This document shows positions 34,020-37,088 of a DNA stretch of 37,088 nucleotides, piece after piece. The stretch's first letter is position 1. Each line of letters begins with the position of its first letter. The notes beneath the pieces are model-generated. The model saw only the letters and a program-made list of their open reading frames with translations. It ran no database searches and was not told where the DNA came from. The translations under genes were made by a program, and so were the position numbers. Origin of the DNA: Planctomycetota bacterium (GTDB lineage Bacteria; Planctomycetota; Planctomycetia; Gemmatales; Gemmataceae); assembly GCA_016177925.1 (NCBI GenBank), contig JACOUH010000099.1:1-37088 (forward strand), read 5' to 3'.

Positions 34020-34385
34020 TCCGGGAGTCAGCCCCGAAGGAGCGATCGTCAATAGCCAGGGGCGTGAGCCCCTGGTGCAGAGGCGTTGCCCCGGGAGTCA
34101 GCCCCGAAGGGGCGGCAGTGACCGTGACGGGGTCTAGCTTCTGTCGCCCCTTCAGGGCTCCGTCGCGGGTCCGCGCCCTCGATCCAGGGGCTGACGCCCC
34201 TGGCTATTGACGGCCGCCCCTTCGGGGCTGATTCCGGGACGATGCCTCCGCACCAGGGGCTCACGCCCCTGGCTATTGACGGCCGCCCCTTCGGGGCTGA
34301 AGACCAAGAGCGACGGCTCTGCACCAGGGGCTCACGCCCCTGGCTATTGACGAGCGCCCCTTCGGGGCTGAAGACCGGGACGATA
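34020..34385. repeat. cluster of ~70-bp repeats in inverted orientation (GVSPWC/SPEGA-encoding family)
   Basis: On the right, three tandem copies begin at 34184, 34253 and 34324 (spacing 69 and 71), each holding CCAGGGGCTCACGCCCCTGG, GCTATTGACG and GCCCCTTCGGGGCTGA. On the left, two copies in the opposite orientation have GCCCCGAAGG at 34031 and 34101, spaced 70 bp; a partial copy lies around 34141-34160. The array is thus a large inverted structure made of smaller palindromes, filling the gap between the ACP-like gene and the transporter stop. ORFs through it are artefacts. Confidence 0.88.
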
Positions 34386-34479
34386 CCTGAGAGTTTCTTG
34401 GAAACGAACTCAGCGTTCGCCAGGCGGGCCCGCCTGCCGCTCGTTGGGGAGCCTTCGCCGGCAGGTATGCAGTACACGC

Positions 34480-36012
34480 TCATTTCTCCAGCCCGATCCG
34501 CTCGAGCAGTTCTTCGGCGGCGCGCCGGGCTGTCCAGTGGTCGACATCGACGCGGTAGTTCGCTTTCCGCATGGCTTCGAGGCGGACGGCATCGACCAGG
34601 GGCCCCAACGCCTCCTTCAGGCCCGGTCGCCGCGACGCCGCCGGCGACAGCAGCAGGATGGCGTCGTAAGGCGGGAACGCCCGTTGCGGATCTTTCAGGA
34701 CCTCCAATCCGTACGCCGGAATGCGGCCGTCGCTCGTGTAGGCGACAATCACGTCGACCTGCCCGTCGCGGACCGCTCCGTACATCAGCGTCGGGTCCAT
34801 GGCCAACTCCTCGATCTTCCCGTCGTACAGGCCGTACAGCTCGCGCAGGCGCGTCCACTCCGGGCGCGTAAAGAACTGGCTATCGCCGCCGATCCGCAGC
34901 TTCCCGCGGCGTCTCTTGGCCCACGCCGCCAGGTTCTCCAGCGATCCGTCCAGCTCGCGTGCCACATCGTTGGGCACCGCGATGGCGTAGGCGTTCTCGA
35001 AGCCGAGCGGGCCGAGGCAGACTACCCCGTGCTCTTTCCGCAGGTATTCGCGCACCTCCGCGAGCGTCTGCCGGCTGTCCTTGAAATCCTCACGCTTCAT
35101 CAGCAGCGTCCAGACGTTGCCGGTGTAGTTGACGATGCAGTCGACCTGGTCATGGAAGAGAGCAAGGAACTGGATGCCCTCGCTCGTCCCCGGCCGCCGG
35201 TCGACGCGGAAGCCGGCGTCCTCCAGGCGTCGCGCCAGCACCGCATCGAGGACGTGCTGCTCGGTGAAGGGCCCGGTCGCGATCACCGCTCGCTCCGTTG
35301 CCGGCTCGAACAGCCGCTTCGCCGGCTCGTACAGCCCGCCGGCCAGCACCAGCAGCAGGCCCGCCGCGCCGGCCCAGGCCAGTGGCCGGCTGCGTCGCCG
35401 CGCCGCCAGCTCCAGCAGCCGCACCAGCTGGTCCAGCACGATCGCCAGTACGGCAGCCAGGACGCACCCAAACACCGTTGCCAGGTGATTCAGGCTCTCC
35501 AGACCACCGAAGATGTAATTGCCCAGGCTGACGCCCCCGACCGGCGTCACCAGCGTCGCCGTGCCGACGACGAGGACCGTCGCCGTGCGGATGCCGGCGA
35601 TGATCACCGGCGCCGCCAGCGGCAACTCGACACGCAGCAGCGTCTGCCGCGAGGTCATGCCCAGCCCGCGCGCCGCCTCGGTCAGCGACGGGTCGACGCC
35701 ACGAATGCCGGTGATGGTGTTGGCCAGGATCGGCAGGACACTGTAGAGCGTCAGGGCGATGAACGCCGGCAGGAAGCCGATCCGCCCGGCCAGCACCAGC
35801 ACCATCAGGGCCAACAGGGCGAGGCTCGGCACGGTCTGCACCACGCCGGCGACCCCGAGGGCACACTCCGCCAGGCGCGGCCGCCGGCTCGCCAGGACGC
35901 CCAGCGGCAGACTGATCACCAGGCCGCAACCCAGGGCGGCCAACGACAACAACAGATGCCCGCCGAGGTACGCGGGCAACCGGTTCAGCAACTCGGCAAG
36001 GTGCTCGTTCAT
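34480..36012 (-). CDS. ABC transporter permease fused to quaternary-amine binding protein (OpuB/OpuA-type)
   Basis: Start ATG 36010-36012 overlaps the ATPase stop (36009-36011). Of 510 residues, about 1-215 are a permease with several membrane helices and an EAA loop (EAARGLGMTSRQTLLRVELP); a further helix lies near 216-235. The rest, about 240-510, is a substrate-binding domain of the glycine-betaine/choline class (GPFTEQHVLDAVLARRLE, CIVNYTGNVWTLLM, VIVAYTSDGRIPAYGLEVLK). Permease-binder fusions of this kind, as in lactococcal OpuABC, take up osmoprotectants; the binder is tethered outside by the last helix. The ligand could be glycine betaine, choline, carnitine or related compounds; aromatic cage residues cannot be assigned by eye. 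Confidence 0.92.
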   Translation of the reverse strand: MNEHLAELLNRLPAYLGGHLLLSLAALGCGLVISLPLGVLASRRPRLAECALGVAGVVQTVPSLALLALMVLVLAGRIGFLPAFIALTLYSVLPILANTITGIRGVDPSLTEAARGLGMTSRQTLLRVELPLAAPVIIAGIRTATVLVVGTATLVTPVGGVSLGNYIFGGLESLNHLATVFGCVLAAVLAIVLDQLVRLLELAARRRSRPLAWAGAAGLLLVLAGGLYEPAKRLFEPATERAVIATGPFTEQHVLDAVLARRLEDAGFRVDRRPGTSEGIQFLALFHDQVDCIVNYTGNVWTLLMKREDFKDSRQTLAEVREYLRKEHGVVCLGPLGFENAYAIAVPNDVARELDGSLENLAAWAKRRRGKLRIGGDSQFFTRPEWTRLRELYGLYDGKIEELAMDPTLMYGAVRDGQVDVIVAYTSDGRIPAYGLEVLKDPQRAFPPYDAILLLSPAASRRPGLKEALGPLVDAVRLEAMRKANYRVDVDHWTARRAAEELLERIGLEK

Positions 36013-36818
36013 TGTTGCCCTCCGGTCGCTGACGCTCGCGGCTCGCCGTTTGCGTGGGCGGCGGCCAGGGCCTCCAGCCGGTCGGCCTGGCGCTTGGGCG
36101 TCGCCATCAGGGCGGCGACGAAGTCATCGGCGGGATTGCCCATGAGGTCGTGCGGGGCGCCAACTTGTAGCAGCCGTCCCGCATTCATCACGGCGATCAG
36201 GTCGGCCGATAGCAGCGCCTCGGTAACATCGTGCGTCACCATGACGGCCGTCAGCCCGAGGCGACGCTGGATCTGCATGAACTCCTCGCGGAGGCCATCG
36301 CGCGTGATCGGGTCGAGAGCGCCAAACGGCTCGTCGAGCAGCATCACGCTGGGGCCGGCGGCCAGCGCCCGGGCGAAGCCGACACGCTGCTGCTGCCCAC
36401 CGGACAGTTGGGCCGGCCGGCGCGAGCGGTACTGGTCCGGCGGCAGCGAAACCAGGTCGAGCAACTCGTCGATGCGGGCCTCGATGCGCTCGCGCGGCCA
36501 GCGGAGCAGGCGCGGCACCACCGCGATGTTCTCGGCCACGCTCATGTGCGGGAAGAGGCCGATGCCCTGGAACACGTAACCGATGCCGCGGCGCAGCTCC
36601 ACCGGGTCGGTCTTGCCGACGTCGCGGTCGCCGACCCGGATGCGGCCGGACGTCGGCTCGATAAGGCGATTGATCATCTTCAATGTCGTCGTCTTGCCAC
36701 AGCCCGAGCCGCCCAGGAGCACCAGCAGGCGGCCCTCCGGCACGCGCAGGCTGACGTCCTGCACCGAGAAGCGGCGCCCGCCGTCGAACGATTTGCTCAC
36801 CCCCTCCAGCACGATCAT
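36009..36818 (-). CDS. ABC transporter ATPase of the quaternary-amine uptake system
   Basis: Start ATG 36816-36818; the upstream GGGGAC is a weak ribosome-binding site. The 269-residue protein is complete: Walker A GGSGCGKTT (36-44), Q-loop YVFQGIGLFP, signature LSGGQQQR (138-145), Walker B VMLLDEPFGALD (158-169) and switch His196. The usual pair of C-terminal CBS domains that sense ionic strength in OpuAA-type ATPases is absent, so this resembles the shorter YehX-like type and is probably not osmotically gated in the same way. It is the first gene of a two-gene operon, stop overlapping the start of the fused permease/binder. Confidence 0.93.
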   Translation of the reverse strand: MIVLEGVSKSFDGGRRFSVQDVSLRVPEGRLLVLLGGSGCGKTTTLKMINRLIEPTSGRIRVGDRDVGKTDPVELRRGIGYVFQGIGLFPHMSVAENIAVVPRLLRWPRERIEARIDELLDLVSLPPDQYRSRRPAQLSGGQQQRVGFARALAAGPSVMLLDEPFGALDPITRDGLREEFMQIQRRLGLTAVMVTHDVTEALLSADLIAVMNAGRLLQVGAPHDLMGNPADDFVAALMATPKRQADRLEALAAAHANGEPRASATGGQQ

Positions 36819-36991
36819 GCTCGCGTCCCCGCCGCGCCTCCCGCTCCGGCAGAACGACTGTGAGCGAGTAGGACTGTCGTGTCAAGAGGGCACCTTGGCG
36901 CTCGCCATGTCACGGGCAAACCTTGTCGGCGCGGCGCCCCGCGCGGTAACTTGCACGCGGACGCCCAGCCGTATTCCCTCGGAGCAGTCCC

Positions 36992-37088
36992 ATGAGCTTA
37001 CGTTACCTCATCGTGGCGGCGACGCTGGTCCTTTCCCCTGTCGCCAGCCACGCAGACGAATGGAAGACCTACCCCTCCAAGGACGGCG
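36992..37088 (+). CDS. start of a secreted protein, truncated by the window edge
   Basis: ATG 36992 is preceded by GGAG at a good distance. The 32 residues visible are a clean signal peptide (MSLRYLIVAATLVLSPVASHA, likely cut after SHA) followed by DEWKTYPSKDG. The gene is divergent from the ABC transporter; the roughly 170 bp between them must hold both promoters. Nothing can be said about function from what is present. Confidence 0.7.
   Translation, partial: MSLRYLIVAATLVLSPVASHADEWKTYPSKDG

Noticed and set aside
34444..36579. 711-codon plus-strand ORF opposite the ABC transporter
   Set aside because: Antisense to two complete transporter genes with intact motifs.
36923..36952. TTGTCG / TAACTT pair with 18-bp spacing as a promoter for the gene at 36992
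   Set aside because: Only 4/6 and 3/6 matches to the vegetative consensus in GC-rich DNA; too weak to report as a feature.

Overview
The window is high-GC bacterial DNA and almost certainly comes from a planctomycete of the Gemmataceae type. The assignment rests on gene content: ECF sigma factors fused to WD40 domains, several Ser/Thr kinases with membrane segments and WD40 or LTxxQ-like outer domains, a 24-residue DAGLKEL leucine-rich-repeat protein, a giant YD-repeat/RHS protein, a CotH/VTC pair, and at least seven families of palindromic intergenic repeats. No rRNA, complete tRNA or CRISPR array is seen.

Layout. 1-4225: the 3' part of an RHS/YD-repeat gene whose start lies left of the window. 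It ends in a 247-residue tip I do not recognise, followed by a 58-codon ORF in the same frame just after the stop. 4522-6033: an exported LRR protein. 6152-7514: a graveyard of two RHS-core fragments, a frameshifted phage-type integrase fragment and the left end of an IS21-like element. 8040-11538 (minus strand): a Ser/Thr kinase, a membrane-anchored Gfo/Idh/MocA-like protein and a CBM9-like lipoprotein. 11650-13531: a GNAT acetyltransferase divergent from a YchF/OBG-like GTPase. 13660-15320 (minus): a short-chain dehydrogenase followed by a sugar-phosphate isomerase/epimerase-like TIM barrel.

15751-29251 (minus) is a signalling block: two membrane-tethered ECF-WD40 proteins, a Ser/Thr kinase with an LTxxQ-like outer domain whose start overlaps the stop of a stand-alone ECF sigma factor, and a Ser/Thr kinase with a WD40 outer domain. 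By my count each of the three WD40 proteins has 14 WD40 units, which fits two seven-bladed propellers. 29465-32879 (minus) carries a CotH-kinase/EF-hand gene interrupted by a -1 frame change at a run of eight Gs (coding strand), translationally coupled to a VTC-type polyphosphate polymerase. 33291-33923 has a tRNA-like 5' half and a small ACP-like membrane protein. 34020-34385 holds about 70-bp repeats in two orientations. 34480-36818 (minus) is a quaternary-amine ABC transporter (ATPase plus fused permease/binding protein). A secreted protein begins at 36992 and runs off the right edge.

Themes. Genes of one module often overlap by 4 bp (8831/8834, 24887/24890, 30223/30226, 36009/36012), implying coupled translation. 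Palindromic repeats also intrude into coding sequence, forming the tails of two proteins and the N-terminal segment of a third. All assignments come from reading motifs by eye; no database search was run.
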